Shown: one piece after another, positions 7,940 to 15,801 of the stretch
Layout of the letters: every line of letters starts with the position of its first letter
Numbering within the stretch: position 1 is the first letter of the stretch
Source: an uncultured Bacilli bacterium
Lineage (GTDB): Bacteria; Bacillota_I; Bacilli_A; RF39; UBA660
Assembly (NCBI GenBank): GCA_944371325.1
Contig: CALVXO010000001.1
Span: forward strand, 1 to 64,000
Direction of reading: 5' to 3'
DNA length: 64,000 nucleotides
Notes under the pieces: model-generated
The model's input: the letters and a program-made list of their open reading frames with translations, nothing else
Database searches by the model: none
Told to the model about the DNA's origin: nothing
Program-made: the position numbers and the translations under genes

Positions 7940-9800
7940 TATTATAATTATTTTTAATTCTTAAAACTCTTAAAGCATTTACAATGGCTAGCACAGAAAC
8001 ACCAACATCAGCAAATACTGCTTCCCACATAGTTGATACTCCGAATGCACTAAAAATTAAAACTCCAATTTTTACTGCAATAGCAAATACTATATTTTGT
8101 TTTACAATTCTCATTGTTTTTTTAGAAATCTGAACAGAACTTGCAATTTTAGATGGCTCATCTGTCATAATAACCACATCAGCTGCTTCAATAGCTGCAT
8201 CACTTCCAAGGCCACCCATTGCTACTCCTATATCAGATAGTGCTAGAACTGGAGCATCATTGATTCCATCTCCAACAAAGATAAGTTTTCCTCCAGATGA
8301 TTTTTGAGTCATTAATTTTTCTACCCAAGAAACTTTATCTTGTGGTAATAATTCTGCATGATACTCGTCTAAATTAAGTTCATTAGCTACAGACTCACTA
8401 ATATTATCACGATCTCCTGTTAACATAACAACTTTTTTAACATTATTGTTTTTAAATAATTTTACTGCTTTATAAGAATCTTCTTTAATTTTATCAGCAA
8501 TTAATATTGTTCCTGCAAATTCATCATTTATTGCAACATATACTATTGTTCCTGTTTCTTCACTCTTTTGAAATTTAATATTATATTCTTTCATTATTTT
8601 TTCGTTTCCAACTAAAACCATCTTTCCATCTACTTTTGCTAAAACACCTTTACCTGAAATTTCTTGTGTTTCAGTAACAAGTTTTTCATTAATTTCTTTA
8701 TTGTATGCTTGTTTCAATGAAATAGAGATTGGATGATTAGAAAAACCTTCTGCATAAGCTGCATATCTTAATAACTCATCATCAGAGTATCCAATAGATT
8801 TAATTTTTTGAACCTTAAATACTCCCTCTGTTAATGTTCCTGTCTTATCACACACTACAATTTCAGCACTTGCAAGAGCTTCTAGGTAATTACTTCCCTT
8901 TATTAAAACCCCTATTTTAGAAGCTGCTCCTATTCCCCCAAAGAATGATAAAGGAATAGAAATAACCAAAGCACATGGACAAGAAACAACTAAAAATGAC
9001 AATGCTCGATATAACCAATCACTAAATAAGGCTTCTTTAATAACAAGAGGAGGAATTACTGCTAATGCAACTGATACTATAACTACAATAGGAGTATAGT
9101 ATTTTGCAAATTTGCTAATAAAGTTTTCAGACTTCGATTTTCTACTACTAGCATTTTCTACTAAATCTAATATCTTACTAACAGTTGATTCTTCAAATTC
9201 TTTACTTACTTTAATTTTTAAAATTCCATCATTGTTTATACAACCACTTAATACTTCATCATTTACAGTTACTTTTCTTGGTACTGATTCTCCTGTTAAT
9301 GCTTGTGTATTAAGCATTGATTCGCCATCTACTACAATTCCATCTAAAGGAATTTTTTCTCCCGGTTTTACTAATATAATTTCTCCAATATTTACTTCAT
9401 CTGGATCTACTCGTTCAATTTCATCCTCTCGATATACGTTAGCATAGTCTGGCCTTATATCCATAAGACTTGCAACAGACTTCCTTGACCTATCTACTGC
9501 ATAGCTTTGAAATAATTCTCCTATTTGATAGAAAAGCATTACTGCAACCGCTTCTGGGAATTCTCCAATGCAAAATGCTCCAATTGTTGCAACAGTCATT
9601 AAAAAGTTTTCATCAAAAACTTTACCTTTAAAAATATTTCTTACTGCCTTCAATACAATGTCATAACCCACAATTATATAAGCAATTACATACAAAATAT
9701 TACTATATAATTCGGTATCAAATTTAAGCAATAAGGAAATAACAACCAATAAAAGAGAAATAATTATCTTAATTAATTGCTTACTCATTTTTCGGCTCAT
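7932..9800 (-). CDS. cadA: Cd/Zn/Pb-translocating P1B-type ATPase
   Basis: A 622-residue heavy-metal exporter. It has TGES (169-172), the CPC ion motif (274-276, SCPCALVIS), DKTGT (318-322), an HP motif in SNHPISISL and GDGINDAPVL near residue 505. The late GVAMGGLGSDAAIEAADV block is typical of ZntA/CadA pumps. It lacks the N-terminal metal-binding domain, which is encoded instead by the small gene just upstream (9806-10030), five bases from the cadA start. Together with cadC this is a Cd/Zn resistance operon; the exact metal range is inferred. Confidence 0.93.
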   Translation of the reverse strand: MSRKMSKQLIKIIISLLLVVISLLLKFDTELYSNILYVIAYIIVGYDIVLKAVRNIFKGKVFDENFLMTVATIGAFCIGEFPEAVAVMLFYQIGELFQSYAVDRSRKSVASLMDIRPDYANVYREDEIERVDPDEVNIGEIILVKPGEKIPLDGIVVDGESMLNTQALTGESVPRKVTVNDEVLSGCINNDGILKIKVSKEFEESTVSKILDLVENASSRKSKSENFISKFAKYYTPIVVIVSVALAVIPPLVIKEALFSDWLYRALSFLVVSCPCALVISIPLSFFGGIGAASKIGVLIKGSNYLEALASAEIVVCDKTGTLTEGVFKVQKIKSIGYSDDELLRYAAYAEGFSNHPISISLKQAYNKEINEKLVTETQEISGKGVLAKVDGKMVLVGNEKIMKEYNIKFQKSEETGTIVYVAINDEFAGTILIADKIKEDSYKAVKLFKNNNVKKVVMLTGDRDNISESVANELNLDEYHAELLPQDKVSWVEKLMTQKSSGGKLIFVGDGINDAPVLALSDIGVAMGGLGSDAAIEAADVVIMTDEPSKIASSVQISKKTMRIVKQNIVFAIAVKIGVLIFSAFGVSTMWEAVFADVGVSVLAIVNALRVLRIKNNYNNR

Positions 9801-9805
9801 GATAA

Positions 9806-10030
9806 CTATACCTCCTCAATGGTTACATCTGGTTCTTCTTTCTTTATGATTTTTCTAATTTTCTCTAATGCTTGTTCCTTATTTTCTTCAGTACATTCAA
9901 AGTTTAATTTTTGTGTCATAAAACTGATACTAACATTCTCAATAATATCAATTTTTCGTAATGCTCCTTCTAATTCATTTGCACAATTTGCACAATCTAA
10001 GTTTTTAATTTTAAATTTGTATTTGTTCAT
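9806..10030 (-). CDS. Stand-alone HMA metal-binding protein
   Basis: A 74-residue HMA (ferredoxin-like) domain with the metal motif LDCANCANELEGAL (Cys13 and Cys16). It sits between cadC and cadA and probably acts as the detached N-terminal metal-binding domain or metallochaperone of CadA. A Glu-rich tail (EEPDVTIEEV) could add metal ligands. It has its own AAGAAGG ribosome binding site and ends five bases before the cadA start. Confidence 0.85.
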   Translation of the reverse strand: MNKYKFKIKNLDCANCANELEGALRKIDIIENVSISFMTQKLNFECTEENKEQALEKIRKIIKKEEPDVTIEEV

Positions 10031-10054
10031 TTTAATCCTTCTTTCTTTATATTT

Positions 10055-10417
10055 TTAACCTTTATGGTTAATGTGCACTAAACCAATTTCAAACAATTTA
10101 ACAATATGTTCATCATCCAAAGTATAAAATACTTCTTTTCCACTTTTTCTGCACTTAACAACTCCACTTCTTCTAAGAACTGCAAGTTGGTGTGAGATAG
10201 ATGATTTAGTCATATTTAGTACATTTGCTAAATCACAAACACACATTTCGCTTTGATCTAATGCAAATAAAATTCTACATCTTGTTGTATCTCCTATCAG
10301 TTTGAATAAATCTGCTAAATGGTTAAATGTGTCTTCATTTGGCATTTTTTGTAATACCTCATCTACAGCTTCTTGATGAATAACATTACAATCACAAGAA
10401 AATTCACTTCTAGACAT
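10055..10417 (-). CDS. cadC: CadC/SmtB-type ArsR-family metal repressor
   Basis: A 120-residue winged-helix repressor that dissociates from DNA on Cd(II), Pb(II) or Zn(II) binding. Both metal sites known in the family are visible: the alpha3N site (Cys8 and Cys10 with Cys59 and Cys61 in MCVCDL) and the alpha5 site (Asp102, His104, His115 and His118, spaced DxHx10Hx2H). The recognition helix is in NMTKSSISHQLAVLRRSGVV. It heads the operon cadC-HMA-cadA, and palindromes lie in its promoter. Confidence 0.94.
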   Translation of the reverse strand: MSRSEFSCDCNVIHQEAVDEVLQKMPNEDTFNHLADLFKLIGDTTRCRILFALDQSEMCVCDLANVLNMTKSSISHQLAVLRRSGVVKCRKSGKEVFYTLDDEHIVKLFEIGLVHINHKG

Positions 10418-10447
10418 AAATTCCCTCCAATAATATTATATGTTTTT

Positions 10448-10504
10448 AGTTGAATGTTTGCTCAACTGATTATATTATATATGAATAATTATTCAACTGT
10501 CAAT
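10448..10504 (-). promoter_or_regulatory. cad promoter with CadC/SmtB-type palindromes
   Basis: The minus strand has TTGACA (10499-10504) and TATAAT after 18 bases. A perfect palindrome TGAATAATTATTCA (10482-10495) fills the spacer. A second imperfect repeat, AGTTGA/TCAACT (10448-10467), lies downstream over the start region. Both resemble ArsR/SmtB operators, so repression by CadC is likely. Confidence 0.75.
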
Positions 10505-10568
10505 AGTTTATAAAATCTTTTTAAATAATTTTAAATGAAGTAATTTTTTTGATATGTTTCCTAATAAA

Positions 10569-10846
10569 ATGAAATTAGAAAAAGTAAAGAAGAAAATAAT
10601 GTATTTCCAATTGGTAATGTATATAATTAAAAGGAATATAGAAAATACATTATATCGTTTATATTCCCGAGGATTACAATTTAAAACAAAGTTATCCTAT
10701 TTGTATAACACTACCAAGCTATGAGGAATTATATTTCCAATTAGTTAGCGTAAATTTAAAATGCAAAGTTTTTGCTAGTGAAACTAAAAAAATTAATATT
10801 CAAATGATTATTTAAGATTCGCACCTTAATAATTTGCGAGAATCTT
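10569..10846 (+). pseudogene. Degraded coding remnants in the 10505-10960 gap
   Basis: Two overlapping short frames are present. An ATG frame at 10569-10724 gives 51 residues (MKLEKVKKKIMYFQLVMYII and on). A second frame, open from 10642 to the TAA at 10813-10815, has natural composition (YNLKQSYPICITLPSYEELY and on) but no start codon. Both contain YFQLV, because ATTTCCAATT is repeated in the DNA. An imperfect hairpin (10814-10823 with 10835-10846) follows the stop. I read this as a decayed gene. The rest of the gap shows no clear gene. Confidence 0.3.
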
Positions 10847-10943
10847 CAGCAATTTAAACTATATCATTAATAGAATATTTTATCTCTCAATATTATCATC
10901 GTAATCATATTCCTTATATAAATCATCATCTAAATTAAATCTA

Positions 10944-10969
10944 TATATACTATATATACTTTATATACT
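10944..10969 (+). repeat. Three 9-bp direct repeats TATATACTW
   Basis: TATATACT recurs at 10944, 10953 and 10962, exactly 9 bp apart, across the stop codon of the replication-initiator-like gene. They could be iteron-like or simple low-complexity sequence. Confidence 0.4.
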
Positions 10970-11656
10970 TTGATTAATTGCATTCTTAAAATAACCAAAT
11001 TTATTTTTAATCTCTTTCCCATCTTCGTCTTTAAATTTATTTGATATAACTCTTGGAACAATATAATGTATCATTGTCATAAGATCTCGATAGGAATTAT
11101 CTTCTAATAATTTTTCAAATAAACTATCATAATAAAATATTTGACTATCTTCTTCATTTATATAATTTGTTTCTATTAATTCCAAAGTCAATCTATTATG
11201 TTCTTCAGCAACAAAAAAAGATGATATCGTTTTATCATCTTTATCTATTTGTTTATTAGTATTTATTATATTAGTATTTATTTGTGGGTGTTCTTCCACA
11301 TCTGGAATATCCAGGTGTGGAATTTCCATATCTGGACTACTTTTTTTGTTATCAATATCAATATAATTTGGTTTTTCATAAATTAAATAATTATATTCAA
11401 AATAACCTTTATCTCCTCTAACTTTTTCAATTTCTAAATAATGATTTTGTTGTAGTTCTTTTAAAGTTGATCTTATAGCATCTCTATTTTCTTTACTAAT
11501 TGAACATAAACCTTTTAAAGAATAATCCCAATCTTCTGGCAATGATAACATGAATGACAATAAACCTTTTGCTTTATAGCTTAAATTTTTATCTCTTAAA
11601 TGATAATTACTCATAACTGTAAAATCTTTCGTTTTTTCTATTTTGAACACTGACAT
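10961..11656 (-). CDS. Replication-initiator-like helix-turn-helix protein (DUF6017-like)
   Basis: A 231-residue protein. Residues 1-100 match the N-terminal winged helix of plasmid/ICE replication-initiator-like proteins: TVMSNYHLRDKNLSYKAKGL, then SLPEDWDYSLKGL, then a recognition region with ENRDAIRSTLKELQ. The middle is a low-complexity linker. The C-terminal block (YRDLMTMIHYIVPRV, then IKNKFGYFKNAI) resembles DUF6017. The ATG at 11656 is chosen because AAAGGAG lies just ahead; the longer frame runs back into the tRNA gene. Such genes are usually found on plasmids, phages and ICEs, which supports the island reading. Confidence 0.75.
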   Translation of the reverse strand: MSVFKIEKTKDFTVMSNYHLRDKNLSYKAKGLLSFMLSLPEDWDYSLKGLCSISKENRDAIRSTLKELQQNHYLEIEKVRGDKGYFEYNYLIYEKPNYIDIDNKKSSPDMEIPHLDIPDVEEHPQINTNIINTNKQIDKDDKTISSFFVAEEHNRLTLELIETNYINEEDSQIFYYDSLFEKLLEDNSYRDLMTMIHYIVPRVISNKFKDEDGKEIKNKFGYFKNAINQSI

Positions 11657-11724
11657 AATTATTCTCCTTTCAAATTTATAAAAAAAAAGATCTAACAATA
11701 AAGTTAAATCTATAAATTCAAAAC

Positions 11725-11801
11725 TGGCGTCCCCGAGGTGATTCGAACACCCAATCTTTCGCTTAGGAGGCGAAGGCATTTTCCTATTATGCTACGAGGA
11801 C
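11725..11801 (-). tRNA. tRNA-Arg (anticodon CCT)
   Basis: A 77-nt cloverleaf with encoded CCA. Acceptor GTCCTCG pairs with CGGGGAC, D-stem GCAT/ATGC, anticodon stem TTCGC/GCGAA around loop CTCCTAA, and T-arm GGGTG-TTCGAAT-CACCT. It reads AGG codons. It is an intact gene just inside the putative island and shares GCCTCCTAAG with the broken copy at 11978. Confidence 0.95.
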
Positions 11802-11883
11802 ATACACCCTAATTTTAACATTTTTTTAAAATTAAGGATAATTTTTTAAAATTTAATTGTTTTTTTTAAGATAAAGATAGTTT

Positions 11884-11901
11884 TTCGCGACAAATCGCGA
11901 A
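11884..11901. repeat. Perfect inverted repeat TTCGCGA/TCGCGAA
   Basis: Seven-base arms with a CAAA loop sit between the intact and broken tRNA-Arg genes. The GC-rich arms stand out in AT-rich DNA. It could be a recombinase or processing site; no function is assigned. Confidence 0.5.
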
Positions 11902-11977
11902 TATATTTTAACTTAAAATCCTGTCCTGGCTTATAAAATAAAGGTTTAAAAATACTAACTTTTATTTTAACCAAGCC

Positions 11978-12017
11978 CTTAGGAGGCTATCGCTCTATCC
12001 TACTGAGCTACGAGAAC
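11978..12017 (-). pseudogene. 5' half of a second tRNA-Arg(CCT), cut in the anticodon loop
   Basis: The minus strand gives a canonical 5' half: acceptor GTTCTCG, D-arm GCTC-AGTAGGATA-GAGC, then ATAGC and loop CTCCTAA. Downstream the sequence no longer pairs and no T-arm follows. Instead there is an imperfect hairpin (GGCTT...AAAATAAA with TTTATTTT...AAGCC). The identity with the intact tRNA spans GCCTCCTAAG at the break. This is what site-specific integration into the anticodon loop would leave. Confidence 0.7.
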
Positions 12018-12061
12018 ATATTTATATTATAATATATTTTTTTATTTAATACAATTAAAAA

Positions 12062-12077
12062 AGATAGAAAACTATCT
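12062..12077 (-). terminator. Terminator of the HD-domain gene
   Basis: AGATAG-AAAA-CTATCT; on the minus strand it is followed by TTTTTT, overlapping the stop codon of the gene. Confidence 0.65.
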
Positions 12078-12567
12078 ATTTTATAAAATTAAATAACAAT
12101 AATATAGTTAAATTAGAAGCATATCTCAATTTATAACCTAATTTATAACTAAATTCTAATAGAGCAACTTTTTTATCATATAAACTTACTAACCAACTTT
12201 CTTTATATTTAGGCACAACTAAATTTAAAGGAAACATATGACTTCTAATTATATCAGCTTCTTTTTTATTAACATTAAATTTTTCTAATGCATTTGTTTC
12301 AGCTTTCAATGGATGATTAAATGTCGAAATAAACTTTTCTTTTAAACTAACATTTTCATCATTAAAAAAGTCATGTAATAATCCACCAATAGCAACTGAT
12401 TTATAATCTAAATTATGTTTTCTAGCAAATTTATATGCTTGATAAGAAACTTTTAAAGAATGATCGAATCTTGTTATACCATGATGTTCACAATTCTTTA
12501 ATTTTAAAAATTCTTCATTATTTAATATATGCTTAACTAAATTTAAGTAATCTTCATCTAGTATCAT
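12076..12567 (-). CDS. HD-domain phosphohydrolase
   Basis: A 163-residue HD-fold protein. The metal ligands are visible: His in RFDHSLKVSYQAY, the HD pair in GGLLHDFFNDE, and a later His in NHPLKAE with IIRSHMFPLN and SLYDKKVAL closing the site. Relatives hydrolyse phosphate esters of nucleotides or similar small molecules; this one has no further diagnostic domain. It starts 90 bp inside the chromosomal side of the tRNA-Arg break, with a GGGGTGA ribosome binding site. Confidence 0.8.
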   Translation of the reverse strand: MILDEDYLNLVKHILNNEEFLKLKNCEHHGITRFDHSLKVSYQAYKFARKHNLDYKSVAIGGLLHDFFNDENVSLKEKFISTFNHPLKAETNALEKFNVNKKEADIIRSHMFPLNLVVPKYKESWLVSLYDKKVALLEFSYKLGYKLRYASNLTILLLFNFIK

Positions 12568-12605
12568 TTTTTCACCCCGAACTATAACATTATATCATAG
12601 TAAGT

Positions 12606-12641
12606 AAAAAAAAAGAATAACTTTCGTCTAAAAATTATTCG
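12606..12641 (-). terminator. Terminator of the YerB-like gene
   Basis: On the minus strand CGAATAA and TTATTC flank a loop and are followed by nine T residues. Confidence 0.6.
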
Positions 12642-13675
12642 ATTTCTAAAGTTTTACCTTTTGGTTGAATTTGAATATAAGTTATTCCATCATTAACGGT
12701 TATTTCTTTACCGTCTAAATATTTATAAACAGTTTGACTAGATGGACTCTCTTTCTCCCATGTGATAGGAACAGCATAACCATTTGAAATAAAATATCCT
12801 TCACCTTTACCAATATTGTCTATTTCTTGTCTACCATAACTATCCATACTATAATTATTTACTTGGTAAGTAATAATATTTTTTGCTTTAAATGCTTCAC
12901 CAGTAACATAATCTTTTCTTAAATCATCAACACTATATTTATTATACACTTTATTAACGGAATCATATTTAAATGTATTTTCTTGATAACCAGAATATTC
13001 AATAAATACATTATCTGCTTTAATAGCACCTTCCATAGTAGATAAATCTATTTCATCAACACTATAATTTAATAATGTATCTTTAGTAGATTTAGTTTCA
13101 TATCCTCTTTTGTCAGCAACTTTTAAAATATTTTCTATATTTGTATATGCAGTATGTTCTGAAGGAACACCATTAGCTTTTAGTTCTTGATCACGCCAAA
13201 ATCCACTATCAACCATTCCGTTTACATTGTCAATATCTAAATTATTAATATCTTCTTCAGCTTGTGGACTCCAGCCAAAATGTGTATATATTGCATCATT
13301 TTCTTGTGCATAATCTAAAAAATAATGTCTAGAACTTCTTACTGTACCAATTGTTGCAGTATCTTTATCTTTAAAAACAGCCATCATTCTAGTAATTCCA
13401 CCTTCTACAACTATCTCATAAACTAAATAAGCATCATTTAAACCTGTTTGATAAGGTTGCGCAGTTTTATGATTATTTATCATAACTGCAATTGGTCTAG
13501 TATCAGATTCTAAATCTAATATTTGTAATTTTTTTTCAACTACTGGTTCTTGATTTTTAGTTTCATCTAATTGTACTTCCTCTTTTTTATTAAAAAATAT
13601 AAAATAAACTCCTACTCCAATTAATAATACAAAAACTAAAAATACTGCTATAATTCTATCCCATCTTAACTTCAT
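12635..13675 (-). CDS. YerB-like DUF3048 cell-surface protein
   Basis: A 346-residue exported protein. A membrane anchor occupies about residues 7-28 (AVFLVFVLLIGVGVYFIFF). It is followed by DUF3048 blocks RPIAVMINNHKTAQPYQTGL, YEIVVEGGITRMMAVFKD and GTVRSSRHYFLDYAQENDA, with a C-terminal half ending in TWEKESPSSQTVYKYLDGKE. Like B. subtilis YerB it faces the outside of the cell; the molecular role is unknown. There is no lipobox cysteine, so it is an anchored protein here rather than a lipoprotein. The ATG at 13675 fits the AAGGAG site better than the one at 13681. Confidence 0.85.
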   Translation of the reverse strand: MKLRWDRIIAVFLVFVLLIGVGVYFIFFNKKEEVQLDETKNQEPVVEKKLQILDLESDTRPIAVMINNHKTAQPYQTGLNDAYLVYEIVVEGGITRMMAVFKDKDTATIGTVRSSRHYFLDYAQENDAIYTHFGWSPQAEEDINNLDIDNVNGMVDSGFWRDQELKANGVPSEHTAYTNIENILKVADKRGYETKSTKDTLLNYSVDEIDLSTMEGAIKADNVFIEYSGYQENTFKYDSVNKVYNKYSVDDLRKDYVTGEAFKAKNIITYQVNNYSMDSYGRQEIDNIGKGEGYFISNGYAVPITWEKESPSSQTVYKYLDGKEITVNDGITYIQIQPKGKTLEIE

Positions 13676-13695
13676 AATCATACTCCTTAATTAAA

Positions 13696-13771
13696 TGGTG
13701 CTGGAAATAGGATTCGAACCTACGACCTACGCGTTACGAATGCGTTGCTCTACCAACTAAGCTATTCCAGC
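13696..13771 (-). tRNA. tRNA-Thr (anticodon CGT)
   Basis: A 76-nt tRNA with encoded CCA: acceptor GCTGGAA/TTCCAGC, D-stem GCTT/GAGC, anticodon loop TTCGTAA, T-arm GTAGG-TTCGAAT-CCTAT. It reads ACG. Confidence 0.95.
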
Positions 13772-13820
13772 AGCTATTATAATTATATCATAAAAAAAGG
13801 CATAAATTTCATATGTCTTT

Positions 13821-15128
13821 CTATTTAATATGAATATCGTCAATAGTATGTCTATTTCCATATATTTTAAAATATAGTTCGTTTGCATTATTATAATTAA
13901 CTATTTTATTGTCTTTTAAATTATTTATACAATCATTATACCAGTTAGAAAATCCTTTACCATTTGCATCAATTACTATTTTATTTTGTGAATGTTGTTC
14001 ATTTATTGTAACAAAATCATCGTTATAATATACTTCAATTATTAATTTATTATCTTCCATATTTTCATCATGTACTATATCATAATCACCATTTAAATAT
14101 AAATTTGTTTTTCGATCAATAGTATAATAATATTTTAAAGTGTCATTATTTTCATATCTAACATATTGTACATCTTTAAATGTATTAAACGATAAAATAA
14201 TTCCAATACCTAATAATATAATAAATATTAAAAATGGATATAATTTAAATTGAATCTTTTTACTAAACAAATTAGATAATTGATTAGAAATATATCCAAA
14301 AAATATTAATAAGCCAACTAAAATAAATAATATTCCTAATAAATCTATACCAATTATTAGATAATAAATAGTAAAACATATTGCTACTACAATACCTAAA
14401 TTAACAAATATCAAAGGTAATATAATAAATATAAAAATAAATATTTTAGCGATTTCTTTTAATATGTTTATTACTTCATCTTTTTTTACTTTATCTTCTT
14501 TTGTTATTTTTTCTTTTTTTATTTCTTCATTACTTTTTACTTTTTTGTTTTTTTTTACTATTTTTTTAGTTTGCTTTATATTATCTTTAAACATTCTAAT
14601 GCTTATTAAAACACAAACAACAAAATATAAAATCCATATTAACATTCCCCATAAAACATTTAAAATAATATTTAAAGGAAAGAAAGCAATTTCAAATATT
14701 GCATAACCCAATCTACATACAATTAAAAATGGCAATCCAATAATTGCGAAAATAACTAATAAAATAGCAGCTTTAATTAAAATTTCAAAAACAAATTCTA
14801 AAGTAATATCATCTTGCTTCTTTATATCTTCAAATACACCTTTAGTAAAATTAGATAATTTATTAGCTGTGTCTTTAATAAAATTATGAACATCAATTTT
14901 AGATTCTTCATTATTAGCATAGTTAGGATTTATTTTATAAGCTTTTAAAATTTCTTTACTTAATTCATTTACATCACCAAAATCCTTAATAGCTTCTTCT
15001 TCTGTTTTACCATTTTTTATCTTTTCATCAATTATTTCACTATATTCATCAATAATATCTTTAACTTCATTTTCATCTAATATTTTTAAATTTTTCTTTA
15101 ATTTACTAATAAAACTACTTTTGTTCAT
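13821..15128 (-). CDS. HAAS-domain membrane protein (PadR partner)
   Basis: A 435-residue protein. Residues 1-60 form the HAAS/DUF1700 signalling domain (FISKLKKNLKILDENEVKDI, then DEKIKNGKTEEEAIKDFGD). Several membrane segments follow at about 115-185 and 215-305, separated by a Lys-rich stretch. The C-terminal 110 residues are extracytoplasmic and may form a DUF4097-like sheet. The gene overlaps the PadR gene by 14 bp, the classic arrangement in which the HAAS protein and PadR work as a sensor and repressor pair. Its ligand is unknown. Confidence 0.82.
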   Translation of the reverse strand: MNKSSFISKLKKNLKILDENEVKDIIDEYSEIIDEKIKNGKTEEEAIKDFGDVNELSKEILKAYKINPNYANNEESKIDVHNFIKDTANKLSNFTKGVFEDIKKQDDITLEFVFEILIKAAILLVIFAIIGLPFLIVCRLGYAIFEIAFFPLNIILNVLWGMLIWILYFVVCVLISIRMFKDNIKQTKKIVKKNKKVKSNEEIKKEKITKEDKVKKDEVINILKEIAKIFIFIFIILPLIFVNLGIVVAICFTIYYLIIGIDLLGILFILVGLLIFFGYISNQLSNLFSKKIQFKLYPFLIFIILLGIGIILSFNTFKDVQYVRYENNDTLKYYYTIDRKTNLYLNGDYDIVHDENMEDNKLIIEVYYNDDFVTINEQHSQNKIVIDANGKGFSNWYNDCINNLKDNKIVNYNNANELYFKIYGNRHTIDDIHIK

Positions 15129-15444
15129 TTTTCATACTCTCCTTTATAAACTTATTAACACTATTAGCGAATACTTTCCAATTATCTCTTAACTCTTCTA
15201 CTCTTTCTTTACCTAAAACAGTTATTTTATAATACTTTCTTGTCGGTCCTTCAGTAGAATCAACTAAATATGTTTCAAAATATCTTTCATTAGTTAATCT
15301 TTTTAATAATGGATAAATTGTTCCATCATTAACATCTACAACTTTTGATACTTCCATAACTAATTCATAACCATACATATCTTTTTTATTAACCGCTAAT
15401 AAAACTATTAGCTCTAAAACGCCTTTTTTAAATTGTGTGTTCAT
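15115..15444 (-). CDS. PadR-family transcriptional regulator
   Basis: A 109-residue PadR winged helix. Family features are MYGYELVMEVSK, VDVNDGTIYPLLKRL (about residues 34-48) and GPTRKYYKITVLGKERVEEL. PadR proteins of this size repress their own operon and release it on a ligand or via the partner HAAS protein. It overlaps the downstream HAAS gene by 14 bp and starts from a consensus promoter. Confidence 0.9.
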   Translation of the reverse strand: MNTQFKKGVLELIVLLAVNKKDMYGYELVMEVSKVVDVNDGTIYPLLKRLTNERYFETYLVDSTEGPTRKYYKITVLGKERVEELRDNWKVFANSVNKFIKESMKNEQK

Positions 15445-15461
15445 ATCTCACCTCATACATA

Positions 15462-15530
15462 ATTATATATTAACTACCTTGCATTGTCAAGTACTATATA
15501 TTTAAAAATAGTATATTTACATACTATTTT
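15462..15530 (-). promoter_or_regulatory. padR promoter and adjacent 26-bp inverted repeat
   Basis: The minus strand has TTGACA (15485-15490), 17 bases, TATAAT (15462-15467). Just upstream is a perfect inverted repeat AAAATAGTAT (15505-15514) and ATACTATTTT (15521-15530). It ends at the yoeB stop and is followed by T residues on the minus strand, so it could be the yoeB terminator, a PadR operator, or both. Confidence 0.65.
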
Positions 15531-15801
15531 ATAATTTATCATAGTGAGTCCACATTCTTAATATAAATATTTCTTTTTTATTTTCGTCTATTTCATATAC
15601 TAATCTATGTTGATAACTTATTCTTCTAGAGCAACAACCGGTCAAATTACCTTTTAATTTTTCATAAGTTGGAGGAGTTTGATATGGATTTGCAGAAATT
15701 AAATCGAGCAACTCTTTTGCTTTATATTCTAGTCCTGCTTGTTTTAATAATTTTTTATCTTTATCAGCATATTTAGAAAAAATTATTTTATATTCTACCA
15801 T
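15529..15801 (-). CDS. yoeB: Toxin of the YoeB/Txe family
   Basis: A 90-residue ribosome-dependent mRNA endonuclease. It has the YoeB blocks YEKLKGNLTGCCSRRISYQH and the C-terminal MWTHYDKL; the catalytic set Glu (in YEKL), Arg (in the RRISYQHR block), His86 and Tyr87 is intact. It overlaps the antitoxin gene by 7 bp and is the second gene of the pair. The protein blocks translation by cutting mRNA in the ribosomal A site unless bound by its antitoxin. Confidence 0.93.
   Translation of the reverse strand: MVEYKIIFSKYADKDKKLLKQAGLEYKAKELLDLISANPYQTPPTYEKLKGNLTGCCSRRISYQHRLVYEIDENKKEIFILRMWTHYDKL

Larger units (their letters stand above)
1..11978. mobile_element. Putative integrated genomic island, open at the left edge
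   Basis: The content is almost wholly accessory: two metal-resistance modules, a TnpB element, a mobile-type radical SAM pair, a plasmid/ICE-type replication-initiator-like gene and gene fragments. From 12076 onward the genes are ordinary chromosomal ones. The right edge falls where the 5' half of a tRNA-Arg(CCT) stops in the anticodon loop (11978), with an intact tRNA-Arg(CCT) just inside. No integrase is visible, so the recombinase and the second attachment site would lie left of position 1. The extent and single origin of the island are inference. Confidence 0.45.

Noticed and set aside
9112-9447. 111-codon open frame antisense to cadA
   Set aside because: Shadow of the cadA actuator domain, no ribosome binding site.
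11657-11779. N-terminal extension of the replication-initiator-like gene to 11779
   Set aside because: It reads through the tRNA-Arg gene; the ATG at 11656 has a proper AAAGGAG site and gives the family N-terminus.
11870-11977. Group I intron in tRNA-Arg(CCT)
   Set aside because: Group I introns do occur in the anticodon loop of this tRNA in other bacteria, but no 3' exon follows in the 175 bp and no intron core is visible.
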